Part shown: one piece after another, positions 44,687-55,051 of the stretch | Numbering within the stretch: position 1 is the stretch's first letter | Layout of the letters: each line of letters starts with the position of its first letter | Assembly (NCBI RefSeq): GCF_023015865.1 | Contig: NZ_JALKBC010000004.1 | Coordinates: forward strand, 248,770-312,769 | Direction: 5' to 3' | Source of the DNA: Arenibacter sp. F26102 | Lineage (GTDB): Bacteria; Bacteroidota; Bacteroidia; Flavobacteriales; Flavobacteriaceae | DNA: 64,000 nt | Position numbers and translations under genes: made by a program | Notes under the pieces: generated by a model | Databases searched by the model: none | What the model was told of the DNA's origin: nothing | The model's input: the letters and a program-made list of their open reading frames with translations, nothing else

Positions 44687-45214
44687 TCACTTGGTTTTTT
44701 CACCAACAAAATTATCACTCGGACTTTTAAAAAGCACATTGAATGTGGTTAAGCTTCCATATATACGGGTAATGTATTGTTGTAAATCTACCTTTTCCTG
44801 GTCGTCCAAATTATTACTGCTGTTTATTTTCTGTTCCATTACTCTAATTCGATCTCTAACCATAACAATTTTATGAAAAAAAGTATCCATTGGAATTTCT
44901 TTGTCCGACAAATTGGTATCCCCAGGTTTTAGAACCAGACTCCCACCCTTCCACTTATCTGCAATTGGGGTTATGGCACTGGCATCACTCCATCTTTTTA
45001 ATATTGAGATCAGCGATTGTTCCACTTCGGAAAAACTTATGGTATCCACTTCATCCTCAACTGCCTCTATGACCTCAAAATCAGCATTCAAATCAATGGT
45101 TTCCAATCCATTATCCATAAAAGTGACCCAATAATGTTTGGAGGTAACATTGGTAACCACTCCTTTTCCATATTCGCCGTGGTTGATTCGTGAACCTATT
45201 CCTAAAAGTTGCAT
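44687..45214 (-). CDS. Protein with N-terminal Tudor/KOW-like domain, hypothetical
   Basis: 175 residues. The first 45 (GIGSRINHGEYGKGVVTNVTS, then YWVTFMDNGLETIDL) look like the small Tudor-like barrel at the end of UvrD/PcrA helicases; the same NHxxxGxGxV core ends the uvrD product of this window (GSLVNHTRFGRGQVIKIEG). A helical region with two amphipathic helices follows. The gene lies between the DUF4130 gene and uvrA and is divergent from uvrA. An RNA-polymerase or nucleic-acid contact is plausible inference; there is no catalytic motif. Confidence 0.78.
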   Translation of the reverse strand: MQLLGIGSRINHGEYGKGVVTNVTSKHYWVTFMDNGLETIDLNADFEVIEAVEDEVDTISFSEVEQSLISILKRWSDASAITPIADKWKGGSLVLKPGDTNLSDKEIPMDTFFHKIVMVRDRIRVMEQKINSSNNLDDQEKVDLQQYITRIYGSLTTFNVLFKSPSDNFVGEKTK

Positions 45215-45330
45215 TTAAAAATATTTTAAAGTTAAGAACGCTAATTTATAGCTAAGGTTTTAATCTACAAAAAACTAAATAGCACCAACTTCATTTTTAG
45301 GCTTCAAAGTCGTAACTTCGCACATTGCTA

Positions 45331-48171
45331 ATGAAAATGATTAAGTACGAAGAGAATATAGAGGTTAGAGGCGCTCGTGTGCACAACCTAAAAAATATAG
45401 ATGTTACCATACCACGCGAAAAGCTGGTTGTTATTACCGGATTGTCTGGAAGCGGAAAATCATCCCTGGCCTTTGATACGATTTACGCAGAAGGCCAAAG
45501 GAGATATATTGAAACCTTCTCGGCATATGCCCGACAGTTTTTGGGTGGACTGGAACGACCCGATGTTGACAAAATCGACGGACTGTCGCCCGTAATTGCC
45601 ATTGAGCAAAAAACCACTTCAAAATCGCCCAGATCAACAGTTGGAACTATTACCGAAATTTACGATTTCCTTAGACTTTTATTTGCTAGGGCAAGTGATG
45701 CCTACAGTTACAATACTGGGGAAAAGATGGTTAGTTATGATGATGGGCAAATAAAGGAATTGATCATATCCTCTTACGAAGGTAAAAAGATTAATGTACT
45801 GGCGCCTATCATAAAATCAAGGAAAGGGCACTATAGGGAACTTTTTGAACAGATTGCCAAACAAGGATTTGTTAAGGTAAGGATAGATGGGGAAATAAAG
45901 GATATTGTAAAAGGTATGAAAGTCGACCGTTACAAGACCCATGATATCGAGATTGTAATAGACCGACTGAAAATTGAGGAGAGTTCCGAGCTGGACAAAC
46001 GGATATCTGAAACTATTAATACGGCCATGTACAGTGGCGAAAATGTATTGATGATTTTGGAGGAAGGAACCGAAGTGCCCCGCTATTTTAGTAGGGATTT
46101 AATGTGTCCCACAACCGGAATTTCATATCCTTCCCCTGAGCCCAATACTTTTTCCTTTAATTCACCAAAGGGCATGTGCCCGGATTGTAACGGGCTCGGG
46201 CATGTCTATGAAGTTAATGAAAATAAGATTTTTCCGAACAAAAAAATATCGATCAAAGCAGGCGGCATTGCCCCTTTGGGAGAGTATAAAAATTCTTGGG
46301 CCTTTAAACAGATTGAAACTATAGCCCAACGGTATAATTTTGAAATTACGGCCCCTATTTCCCAAATTCCGGATGAAGCCGTGCAAATATTGCTCTTTGG
46401 GGGCAAAGAAAGTTTTGAGGTAGATTCCAAAACCTTAGGGGTAAAACGACTGTACAAAATAGATTACGAAGGGATATCGAACTTTATTAAGAGTCAATTC
46501 CACGAGGCCAATTCTACTTCTATCAAACGATGGGCAAAAGAATATATGGACAAAATTGAATGTCCAAGCTGCGATGGAACCAGATTAAAAAAGGAGTCCT
46601 TATATTTTAGGATTGCCAACAAAAATATTGCCGACCTCTCTGGTCTGGATATTACGGATTTGGCCGATTTCTTTAACGGTCTGGAAAGAAAATTGGAAGG
46701 AAACCAATTAAAAATTGCCGAAGAAATTATTAAGGAAATAAAAACAAGGATTCAATTTTTATTGGATGTAGGCCTGGATTATCTTTCCTTAAATAGAAAT
46801 AGTAAATCACTTTCTGGAGGGGAGGCACAGCGTATAAGGTTGGCCACACAAATTGGATCTCAACTTGTAGGTGTCCTATATATATTGGACGAACCTAGTA
46901 TAGGTTTGCACCAACGGGATAACGAACGTTTAATAAAATCATTGGAATCACTTAGGGACCTTGGAAATTCGGTAATTGTTGTGGAACATGACCGCGACAT
47001 GATAGAACGTGCAGACCATGTTATAGACATGGGGCCTAAAGCGGGGAAACACGGAGGGGAAATTATATCTGAAGGAATACCGGAGGCGCTAAAGAACCAT
47101 CATACCCTGACTGCTGATTATATTACCGGAAAATTAAAAATTGAGGTTCCCAAAAAACGTAGGGAAGGGAATGGGAAAAGCCTTGTTTTGACTGGTTGTA
47201 CCGGTAATAATTTAAAGAATGTCTCCGTAAGTTTTCCTTTGGGGAAAATGATTGGGGTCACTGGGGTTTCCGGAAGCGGAAAGTCTACCTTGATCAATGA
47301 GACCCTATATCCAATATTGAACGCCTTTTATTTTAATGGGGTTAAAAAACCAATGCCCTACAAAAAAATTAAGGGACTGGAGAATATAGACAAGGTAATA
47401 GACATTAATCAATCTCCCATAGGAAGAACACCAAGGTCCAATCCGGCCACCTATACTGGTGTTTTTAGCGAAATTAGATCGCTTTTTGCCAAGACACAGG
47501 AAGCTGCAATTAGGGGGTATAAACCTGGTCGTTTTAGCTTTAATGTAACTGGGGGACGTTGTGAAACCTGCCAAGGGGGAGGTCTAAGGGTTATTGAGAT
47601 GAATTTTTTGCCCGATGTATATGTCGATTGTGAGACCTGCAACGGGAAACGTTTTAACAGGGAAACCTTAGAGATAAGATATAAGGGCAAATCCATTGCA
47701 GATGTACTGGAAATGACCATAAACGAATCTGTGGCGTTCTTTGAGAATATCCCCAAAATATATCGCAAATTAAAGACTATTCAAGACGTCGGCCTTGGAT
47801 ATATATCCTTGGGCCAACAGTCCACCACCCTTTCGGGAGGAGAAGCACAACGAATAAAATTAGCTACCGAATTATCTAAAAGAGACACAGGAAATACCTT
47901 TTATATATTGGACGAACCAACTACCGGCCTGCACTTTGAGGATATAAGGGTATTGATGATCGTTCTTAACAAACTTGTAAATAAAGGCAATACCGTTGTC
48001 GTAATCGAACACAATATCGATGTTATTAAAATGATGGACTACATTATAGACATTGGTTACGAAGGTGGGCGAAATGGTGGTATGGTAGTTGCAAAAGGTA
48101 CTCCTGAAGAAGTGGCCCTGGATAAAAAGAGTTATACATCAATATTTCTGAGAAAAGAATTAGGTTTGTGA
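45331..48171 (+). CDS. uvrA: Excinuclease ABC subunit A
   Basis: Damage-recognition ATPase of nucleotide excision repair. Two ABC modules: Walker [10 protein letters not shown] (about 38) and GVSGSGKST (about 647), with signatures [19 protein letters not shown] (about 493) and [19 protein letters not shown] (about 838). The C-terminal zinc motif CETCQGGG then CETCNG is intact, as is CPSC near residue 407. In the first zinc module the leading CxxC reads CPTT ([16 protein letters not shown]), so one cysteine is missing. 946 aa from the ATG at 45331; the earlier TTG start is unnecessary. Confidence 0.97.
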   Translation: MKMIKYEENIEVRGARVHNLKNIDVTIPREKLVVITGLSGSGKSSLAFDTIYAEGQRRYIETFSAYARQFLGGLERPDVDKIDGLSPVIAIEQKTTSKSPRSTVGTITEIYDFLRLLFARASDAYSYNTGEKMVSYDDGQIKELIISSYEGKKINVLAPIIKSRKGHYRELFEQIAKQGFVKVRIDGEIKDIVKGMKVDRYKTHDIEIVIDRLKIEESSELDKRISETINTAMYSGENVLMILEEGTEVPRYFSRDLMCPTTGISYPSPEPNTFSFNSPKGMCPDCNGLGHVYEVNENKIFPNKKISIKAGGIAPLGEYKNSWAFKQIETIAQRYNFEITAPISQIPDEAVQILLFGGKESFEVDSKTLGVKRLYKIDYEGISNFIKSQFHEANSTSIKRWAKEYMDKIECPSCDGTRLKKESLYFRIANKNIADLSGLDITDLADFFNGLERKLEGNQLKIAEEIIKEIKTRIQFLLDVGLDYLSLNRNSKSLSGGEAQRIRLATQIGSQLVGVLYILDEPSIGLHQRDNERLIKSLESLRDLGNSVIVVEHDRDMIERADHVIDMGPKAGKHGGEIISEGIPEALKNHHTLTADYITGKLKIEVPKKRREGNGKSLVLTGCTGNNLKNVSVSFPLGKMIGVTGVSGSGKSTLINETLYPILNAFYFNGVKKPMPYKKIKGLENIDKVIDINQSPIGRTPRSNPATYTGVFSEIRSLFAKTQEAAIRGYKPGRFSFNVTGGRCETCQGGGLRVIEMNFLPDVYVDCETCNGKRFNRETLEIRYKGKSIADVLEMTINESVAFFENIPKIYRKLKTIQDVGLGYISLGQQSTTLSGGEAQRIKLATELSKRDTGNTFYILDEPTTGLHFEDIRVLMIVLNKLVNKGNTVVVIEHNIDVIKMMDYIIDIGYEGGRNGGMVVAKGTPEEVALDKKSYTSIFLRKELGL

Positions 48172-48266
48172 AATTAATGGTCAATTTAACATACTATTTT
48201 CTTAATAATAGCATTTTATATGCAACGCAAGTAATAGTCTAAAATGATTATGGGTAAAATTACAAT

Positions 48267-48953
48267 ATGAGAAAAGAACAACATCATAAAGGATGGAATG
48301 AGATAAAAACCAACGATTCTTGGGCCCTATTCAAAATTATGGGCGAATTTGTGAATGGATTTGAAAAAATGAGCGCTATTGGCCCATGTGTTTCCATCTT
48401 TGGGTCGGCACGTACTAAACCAGGAGACAAATATTACGAATTGGCGGTAAGTGTGGCCAAGAGCATTTCTGAGGCCGGTTATGGAATTATTACAGGTGGT
48501 GGCCCGGGAATTATGGAAGCCGGTAATCGAGGGGCACATTTGGCAGGAGGTACCTCTGTAGGATTGAATATTGATCTTCCCTTTGAGCAACATGACAATC
48601 CTTACATAGACGGTGATAAAAGTTTGGATTTTGATTATTTCTTTGTGCGCAAAGTTATGTTCGTAAAATATTCCCAAGGCTTTGTGGTATTGCCGGGCGG
48701 TTTTGGAACGTTGGATGAACTTTTTGAGGCCATAACCTTGATACAGACAAACAAAATAGAACAGTTCCCTATCATTTTGGTAGGTACCGAGTTTTGGAGT
48801 GGATTGATGGATTGGGTGAAAGATTCTATGCTCACCATGGGAAACATTAGTCCAAAAGATTTGGATTTGATCCAGATTGTTGACTCGGAAAAAGAAGTTG
48901 TAGACATAATTGACGCCTTTTACAAAGGCAATATTTTAAGTCCAAACTTTTAA
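48267..48953 (+). CDS. LOG family protein (TIGR00730), lysine decarboxylase-like fold
   Basis: 228-residue Rossmann-fold protein with the family motifs GGGPGIMEAGNRGA (about 76-89) and PGGFGTLDELFE (about 139-150). These are the catalytic signatures of LOG phosphoribohydrolases, which release cytokinin-like bases from nucleotide 5'-monophosphates; related bacterial proteins also cleave AMP-type substrates. The longer subfamily (TIGR00730) fits. The true substrate is not readable. It lies 95 bases after uvrA, on the same strand. Confidence 0.9.
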   Translation: MRKEQHHKGWNEIKTNDSWALFKIMGEFVNGFEKMSAIGPCVSIFGSARTKPGDKYYELAVSVAKSISEAGYGIITGGGPGIMEAGNRGAHLAGGTSVGLNIDLPFEQHDNPYIDGDKSLDFDYFFVRKVMFVKYSQGFVVLPGGFGTLDELFEAITLIQTNKIEQFPIILVGTEFWSGLMDWVKDSMLTMGNISPKDLDLIQIVDSEKEVVDIIDAFYKGNILSPNF

Positions 48954-48986
48954 CTTTAAAGATTTTTGAAGCAGTTGGTATATATT

Positions 48987-51812
48987 ATGAAACCTATTTT
49001 TTTCTTGATGATTTTGTTTGTCAGTGGTCTTTGTATAGCCCAACATACCAACAAAGTTATAGCAACATTAAATAAGGAAATTAATGAATTCACAATTCAA
49101 CAGGAAATTGAGTATGTAAATAAATCCAAGGACACTTTAAAGCTTGTTTACCTTAATGATTGGGCTAATGCCTATGCCAATAAAAACACGGCATTGGCCA
49201 AAAGATTTGCTGAAGAATTTAAAAAAGGCCTACATCTTGCAAAAGATGAAGAGAGAGGCAATACTAAAATCGTAAGTACCGTTGATGACGACTATCGAGG
49301 ATTGGATTGGGGGTATGCCCGTGGTAAGGATATTATTAAAATTGACCTTAATAGTCCCCTACTACCTGGGGCATCTACTAAAATATTTATTACTTATAAA
49401 GTAAAATTACCTTCCGACAAATTTACTACCTACGGGTATAATAATAAAGGAGGTTATTATCTTAAGGACTGGTATCTTACACCTGCAGTGTATGATGGGA
49501 GTTGGCATTTGTACTCCAATAAGAATTTGGAAGATCTTTATACGGATATGGCCAACACTTCCATAGAACTCATAATTCCCGAAAATTTAAATGCGGTCTC
49601 AAATTTTCATGAATTAAGTAAAAATATAGTAGGCAATCTTCAACATATTTATTTTCAGGGAACTCAACAAAAAAGTGGTGAAATAATAATAAGTCCATCC
49701 AAAAATTTTGTAAAACATGTAACTCCCGAACTTACAATTTTGACCGATCTGAGGTCTCCCAGGTACGACGAAATTTCTTCAGGAATTTCCATTAACAGGG
49801 TATCTAAATATATCTACGAAAACTTGGGCGACTTTCCACATAAACATTTACTGGTAAGTGAATTGGACTATAACAAGGATCCCCTATATGGTATAAATCA
49901 ACTTCCTAGGTTTATACAGCCTTATGAAGAGCAGTTTCAATTTGAAATGAAATTTCTAAAAACCGCGCTCAATAGTTTTATTAAGGAAACCATGTTTCTT
50001 GATACAAGAAATGAAAAATGGGTTACCGATGCCATTTTGAACTATCTAATGATCGGTTTTGTTGAAGAATATTATCCAGATCAAAAATTGTTGGGCAAAT
50101 TATCCAGCATTTGGGGTATTCGTAGTTTTCGTTTGGCGAAAATGAATTTTAACGAACAATATCCTTTGCTTCATATGCTATCGGCCAGAAGAAATGTTGA
50201 TCAATCCTTGACCACACCTAACGATTCGCTTATAAAGTTCAACCAAAAAATTGCAAACAGGTACAAGGCAGGATTGGGTCTGGCCTATTTGGCGGATTAT
50301 ACAGGTAAGGAACATGTAGATCGCAGCGTGAAGGAGTTCTACATAAACTATAGGTTAAAACCATCTACTGCGGCAGATTTTAAGTTTATAGTCGTGGAAA
50401 ACTCCGATAAGGATATCAATTGGTTTTTTGATGAATATGTGTCTACTACGAGTAAAATTGATTTCAAAATAAAAAAAGTCCAAAAACTGGAGGACTCCTT
50501 AGTTGTAACTTTAAAAAATAAAGAAGGCACCAATGTCCCTATTTCCCTTTTCGGAATAAAAAATGACACGGTTGTTTCCAGTTATTGGTTCAGGGATATA
50601 GCAGAACAACAGACTTTTACCATTCCAAGGAATGGTGAGGACCGTTTGGTTTTGAATTATGATCAGACCATACCAGAATTCAACCAGCGGGATAATTGGA
50701 AATCATTGAACGGTTTCTTTTCCAGTAACAAAAAATTAAAATTTCAATTTTTTAAGGATGCCGAGGATCCGTATTACAACCAGGTTTTTTATGTTCCTGT
50801 TTTGGGGTTCAATAAATACGATGGACTCTCCCCAGGTATGAGGTTGCACAACAAAACTTTATTGGAAAGGCCTTTTGTTTTTGATATAGCTCCTGCATAT
50901 GCACCTAATGAAAAGACATTCGTGGGATACGGTAAATTTAATTTTCGTCAGTACCACGGAACCAGTGGGTTATACGTCACCAATTATTCCCTTAGGGGGT
51001 CTACATCCCATTTTCAGGAAAATTCGCGTTATAGCACATTAAGCCCATCTATAGGTTTTGGTTGGAAACCCAGTAATCTTTTACTGAATAAAAGAGAAGC
51101 ACTAATTTTTAGATATATAAGTGTTTTTAGGGACATTGACCCTAGTCTACAAACTTTGGGTCTTGAAACGGACCCAGACTATAATGTTCTTAACGCTAAA
51201 TATTACAACACCACGAACAATATAATTAACTACCTGTCCTGGTCCGTGGATGCGCAGTATTCCGATAAATTTACCAAGCTTGCCTACGAATTGGAATACC
51301 GTAAACTTTTTGAAAACAATAGGCAATTTAACTTACGTTTTTTCGCAGGTAAGTTTATAAGAAATGAAACCGCGGGGAGTACGGATTTTTTTAGTTTTGC
51401 CCTGGACCGACCTACGGATTACCTGTTTGATTATGAATACTTAGGTAGATCGGAAGGATCTGGAATCTACAGTCAACAAATTATAGTTGCGGAAGGTGGC
51501 TTTAAATCCAAATTGGAAAACCCTTTTGCCAATGATTGGATGGCAACCGTTAATACCAGTGTAAATATTTGGCGTTGGATTGAGCTATACGGAGATTTGG
51601 GTTTGGTTAAAAATAAAGGAACAAAAGAAAGGGTAGTTTACGATTCTGGCATACGATTAAATCTGTTAACGGATTATTTTGAACTTTATTTTCCCTTGTA
51701 CTCCAACAATGGCTGGGAAATATCACAATCTCAATATGATCAAAAAATTAGATTTGTCATAACCTTTAGTCCTAGGACCTTAACCGGACTATTTACCAGA
51801 AAATGGTTTTAA
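48987..51812 (+). CDS. Outer-membrane protein: degenerate M1-peptidase-like domain plus beta-barrel
   Basis: 941 residues from the ATG at 48987 (signal MKPIFFLMILFVSGLCIAQ); a TTG seven codons earlier is less likely. The N-terminal half follows the M1 aminopeptidase layout: a beta saddle, a GYNNKGGYYLKDWYLTPAVYDGSWH block, then a helical region with NEKWVTDAILNYLMIGFVEEYYP where M1 enzymes carry their W-L-EGxA motif. No HExxH zinc motif or second-ligand Glu is present, so catalysis by the usual mechanism is unlikely. The C-terminal part (about 600-941) has alternating aromatic beta-strands and ends in Trp-Phe, as outer-membrane barrels do. Confidence 0.8.
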   Translation: MKPIFFLMILFVSGLCIAQHTNKVIATLNKEINEFTIQQEIEYVNKSKDTLKLVYLNDWANAYANKNTALAKRFAEEFKKGLHLAKDEERGNTKIVSTVDDDYRGLDWGYARGKDIIKIDLNSPLLPGASTKIFITYKVKLPSDKFTTYGYNNKGGYYLKDWYLTPAVYDGSWHLYSNKNLEDLYTDMANTSIELIIPENLNAVSNFHELSKNIVGNLQHIYFQGTQQKSGEIIISPSKNFVKHVTPELTILTDLRSPRYDEISSGISINRVSKYIYENLGDFPHKHLLVSELDYNKDPLYGINQLPRFIQPYEEQFQFEMKFLKTALNSFIKETMFLDTRNEKWVTDAILNYLMIGFVEEYYPDQKLLGKLSSIWGIRSFRLAKMNFNEQYPLLHMLSARRNVDQSLTTPNDSLIKFNQKIANRYKAGLGLAYLADYTGKEHVDRSVKEFYINYRLKPSTAADFKFIVVENSDKDINWFFDEYVSTTSKIDFKIKKVQKLEDSLVVTLKNKEGTNVPISLFGIKNDTVVSSYWFRDIAEQQTFTIPRNGEDRLVLNYDQTIPEFNQRDNWKSLNGFFSSNKKLKFQFFKDAEDPYYNQVFYVPVLGFNKYDGLSPGMRLHNKTLLERPFVFDIAPAYAPNEKTFVGYGKFNFRQYHGTSGLYVTNYSLRGSTSHFQENSRYSTLSPSIGFGWKPSNLLLNKREALIFRYISVFRDIDPSLQTLGLETDPDYNVLNAKYYNTTNNIINYLSWSVDAQYSDKFTKLAYELEYRKLFENNRQFNLRFFAGKFIRNETAGSTDFFSFALDRPTDYLFDYEYLGRSEGSGIYSQQIIVAEGGFKSKLENPFANDWMATVNTSVNIWRWIELYGDLGLVKNKGTKERVVYDSGIRLNLLTDYFELYFPLYSNNGWEISQSQYDQKIRFVITFSPRTLTGLFTRKWF

Positions 51813-51922
51813 ATAATTAATAAATTCTTATAATAGAGTTAATTTTTTGTGATATTCTCAATATTTAAAAACACACTACAATTTTCTTTAAAGAATTATT
51901 AATTATTATCCTCTTCTATTGG

Positions 51923-51953
51923 TTGCAAAAACCATAATGATTTGATATTTTTG
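51923..51953 (+). promoter_or_regulatory. Promoter of the E1 dehydrogenase gene
   Basis: TTG (51923-51925) and TATTTTTG (51946-51953, fits TAnnTTTG) are separated by 20 bases, the standard Bacteroidota -33/-7 arrangement, 21 bases before the ATG. This is the best promoter match in the window. Confidence 0.7.
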
Positions 51954-51974
51954 CGAGAAACCATTAATTCCGAA

Positions 51975-54386
51975 ATGAATATAGATTCCGAAGCAAGCAA
52001 CGATATTTCATTTGACGATTTTCAATTACAGATATTGAAAGACTATGAAATTGCCGTCACAAGCAGGGAATGTAGCTTGCTGGGAAGAAGGGAAGTTCTT
52101 ACGGGAAAGGCAAAATTCGGAATTTTTGGCGATGGTAAGGAACTCCCTCAATTGGCTATGGCCAGATCTTTCAGGGATGGGGATTTCAGAAGTGGTTATT
52201 ATAGGGATCAAACTTTTATGATGGCCCTGGATTTGCTTTCACCTAAGGAATTTTTTCATGGTTTATACGCTACTACCGATATAACAAAAGATCCCATGAG
52301 TGCGGGTCGGCAAATGGGAGGACATTTTACTACCTTCAGTTTAAATGAAGACGGAAGCTGGCGAGACCTTACTAAACAAAAAAACAGTAGTGCAGATATT
52401 TCTTGTACGGCCGGACAAATGCCAAGATTATTAGGCTTGGCACAAGCCTCCAAAATCTACAGGAACGTTAAAGTTCAAAATAGTTCAAAATTTTCGGATA
52501 ATGGTAATGAAGTGGCATGGGGAACCATAGGTAATGCCAGTACCAGTGAAGGTGTCTTTTTTGAAACCATAAATGCTGCCGGTGTATTACAAGTACCTAT
52601 GGTAATCAGCATTTGGGATGATAACTACGGTATTTCCGTTCATGCCAAACATCAGACTACCAAAGAAGATATATCCAAAATTTTAGTTGGTTTTCAACGG
52701 GACCAAAAGAATGCCGGCTATGAGATTTTGAAAGTAAAGGGCTGGGATTATACCGCCCTGATCCACGCTTATGAAAATGCCTCGGACATTGCCCGGGATG
52801 AACATGTTCCTGTGATTATCCATATTACCGAACTCACACAGCCTCAGGGTCATTCTACCTCAGGTTCGCATGAACGTTACAAAAGTGAGGAACGTTTGCA
52901 ATGGGAAAAGGAAAATGATTGCAATAAGCGCTATAGGGAATGGATACTGGAGAATAAGATTGCTACCGAAGAGGATTTAAAAACTCTTGAAAAGAATATA
53001 AAAAGACTGGTACGCAGTGCACGTAAGGAGGCTTGGGAAGAGTTTTTGGCTCCCCATAAACAGCAGAAAAAAATATTGGTTAACTTATTGGATAATGCCG
53101 CCAACTCCAGCATTAATAAAAATTTTATAACCAAAATCAAGAACGATTTAATTGCGATTGAAGAACCCATAAAAAAGGATATGGCTTCCAAGGCTAGAAA
53201 GGCCCTGCGATATTTATTGGGGGAAAGCAGCAAAGAGAAAGATATTTTGGCCGCTTGGACCAATAATTTTTTAGAGGAATCCCAAGCCAAGTTCAGTACC
53301 TATCTTTACAACGAACAAAGCAACAATGCTTTGAGTGTTCCAGAAGTGAGACCTTCATATAATACAGAACCCGAAGAAGTAGATGGTAGAGTAATTCTTA
53401 GGGATAATTTTGATAAGCTTTTTGAAAAATATTCTCAAGCACTAATTTTTGGTGAGGACAGCGGGGCTATTGGAGACGTAAATCAGGGATTGGAAGGATT
53501 GCAAAAGAAATATGGGGAACTTCGGGTAGCCGATGTGGGAATTAGGGAGGCCAGTATAATTGGGCAAGGAATAGGAATGGCAATGAGAGGTTTGCGTCCC
53601 ATTGCTGAAATTCAATATTTGGATTATATTTTTTATGCCCTATTTACCTTGACCGATGATTTGGCTACACTTTTATACAGGACCGTTGGCAAACAGAGAG
53701 CCCCATTGATCGTAAGGACCCGTGGTCACAGATTGGAAGGAATTTGGCATTCAGGGTCGCAAATGGGTGGATTAATTCACCTATTACGCGGCATGTATAT
53801 TCTGGTTCCCAGAAATATGACCAAGGCGGCTGGGTTTTACAATACACTTATGAAAGGAAACGAACCTGCCCTATTGATCGAAAGTCTAAACGGATACCGA
53901 CTAAAGGAACCTATGCCCAATAATTTAGGGGAATTATGTACGCCCATAGGTGTGGTTGAAGTGGTTAGGCCAGGAGAGGATATTACTTTATTATCCTATG
54001 GCTCTACACTTAGAATTGTAATGCAAGCGGCAAAAGAACTCAAAGAAGTAGGTATAGATGCAGAGGTAGTGGATGCCCAAAGTTTATTGCCTTTCGACCT
54101 ACGCCAAGATTTATGTAAGAGTGTTAAAAAAACAAATAGATTGTTGGTTATAGATGAAGATGTACCTGGTGGCTGCTCTGCCTATTTAATACATGAAATT
54201 ATTGAAAAACAAGGAGCTTACCAATATTTGGACAGTGCTCCCCAAACACTAACTGCAAAGCCACATAGACCGGCTTATGCCACTGATGGCGACTATTTTT
54301 CCAAACCAAATTTGGACGATATTTTTGAGAAAGTATATTCCATAATGCACGAATCCAACCCTATGGATTTTCCCAAGCTAAGATAG
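51975..54386 (+). CDS. Branched-chain 2-oxoacid dehydrogenase E1, fused alpha and beta subunits
   Basis: 803 residues. The N-terminal half is the E1 alpha thiamine-diphosphate enzyme (SGYYRDQTFMMALD near 75, AGQMPRLLGLAQA, and the GNASTSEGVFFETINAAGV / WDDNYGISVHAKHQT cofactor block near 190-230). The C-terminal half, from about residue 455 (VILRDNFDKLFEKY, then GEDSGAIGDVNQGL), is E1 beta, ending with the LLSYGS and DAQSLLPFDL segments. Subunits that are separate in most bacteria are one chain here, as is common in Bacteroidota. ATG at 51975; an upstream TTG lies inside the promoter. Confidence 0.93.
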   Translation: MNIDSEASNDISFDDFQLQILKDYEIAVTSRECSLLGRREVLTGKAKFGIFGDGKELPQLAMARSFRDGDFRSGYYRDQTFMMALDLLSPKEFFHGLYATTDITKDPMSAGRQMGGHFTTFSLNEDGSWRDLTKQKNSSADISCTAGQMPRLLGLAQASKIYRNVKVQNSSKFSDNGNEVAWGTIGNASTSEGVFFETINAAGVLQVPMVISIWDDNYGISVHAKHQTTKEDISKILVGFQRDQKNAGYEILKVKGWDYTALIHAYENASDIARDEHVPVIIHITELTQPQGHSTSGSHERYKSEERLQWEKENDCNKRYREWILENKIATEEDLKTLEKNIKRLVRSARKEAWEEFLAPHKQQKKILVNLLDNAANSSINKNFITKIKNDLIAIEEPIKKDMASKARKALRYLLGESSKEKDILAAWTNNFLEESQAKFSTYLYNEQSNNALSVPEVRPSYNTEPEEVDGRVILRDNFDKLFEKYSQALIFGEDSGAIGDVNQGLEGLQKKYGELRVADVGIREASIIGQGIGMAMRGLRPIAEIQYLDYIFYALFTLTDDLATLLYRTVGKQRAPLIVRTRGHRLEGIWHSGSQMGGLIHLLRGMYILVPRNMTKAAGFYNTLMKGNEPALLIESLNGYRLKEPMPNNLGELCTPIGVVEVVRPGEDITLLSYGSTLRIVMQAAKELKEVGIDAEVVDAQSLLPFDLRQDLCKSVKKTNRLLVIDEDVPGGCSAYLIHEIIEKQGAYQYLDSAPQTLTAKPHRPAYATDGDYFSKPNLDDIFEKVYSIMHESNPMDFPKLR

Positions 54387-54519
54387 TATTGGATATTGGA
54401 GCCAATGTTTTTTACCTGCCCTTAAATGCAATTCTTTTTTACAATTTATAAAAATATAAGAAACTAATGGTTACTTTTAACCCGCTCTAAATCTATTAAT
54501 TTATTTATACAATCCCCGA

Positions 54520-54882
54520 ATGAAAGACCTAGGCCTACTACTTTTACGCGTTTCCTCCGCTGTTTTAATGATGACTCATGGACTCCCAAAATTTCAAAAA
54601 CTTATTGGAGGTAATTTTGAATTTGGTGATCCCATTGGCATAGGTGCTGCACCTTCCCTATTTCTTGCCGTTTTAGGTGAATTTGTATTCCCTATTTTGG
54701 TTATTATAGGGTTTAAAACACGTTGGGCCACTGTACCCACTATAATTACCATGTTGGTAGCGACATTGATAGTACACGGTTCCGATCCATTTAATGTAAA
54801 GGAAAAGGCTATTTTATTTTTGATAACTTTTACTTCCATCCTATTACTTGGTCCGGGAAAATATAGCTTGGATAAAAAGTAA
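54520..54882 (+). CDS. DoxX-family membrane protein
   Basis: 120 residues with four hydrophobic segments (about 4-19, 46-64, 70-87, 98-114) and the DoxX pattern LLLRVSSAVLMMTHGLPKF at the start, then LGEFVFPILVIIGFKTRWA. The family includes quinol-oxidase-associated and thiosulfate:quinone subunits, but most members have no assigned role. The gene stands 130 bases after the E1 gene. Plain inner-membrane protein; function open. Confidence 0.88.
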   Translation: MKDLGLLLLRVSSAVLMMTHGLPKFQKLIGGNFEFGDPIGIGAAPSLFLAVLGEFVFPILVIIGFKTRWATVPTIITMLVATLIVHGSDPFNVKEKAILFLITFTSILLLGPGKYSLDKK

Positions 54883-54901
54883 ATCGGTCTACTTTTCAGA
54901 A

Positions 54902-55051
54902 CTATAAAGGAGGTTTATGACGATCCCTGCCCTGTTTGTTTTCCCAGACATTGACTTGGATTGGTACGTGTGCCTTGGAATCAATAAAATTCAATGTCAC
55001 CTTTGGCTTATTTCCGTTAACATCCGATGTGTCAATCGGTAATAATTTAGT
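54902..55051 (-). pseudogene. Possible gene remnant downstream of holA
   Basis: Immediately after the holA stop, and in the same frame, 49 sense codons continue to a TAG: LLPIDTSDVNGNKPKV, then TLNFIDSKAHVPIQVNVWENKQGRD. There is no start codon of its own. The composition is protein-like (alternating beta pattern with Asn/Gly turns). It may be the C-terminal remnant of a lost gene; an unusual 3' extension read by suppression is much less likely. I cannot name the parent family. Confidence 0.35.
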
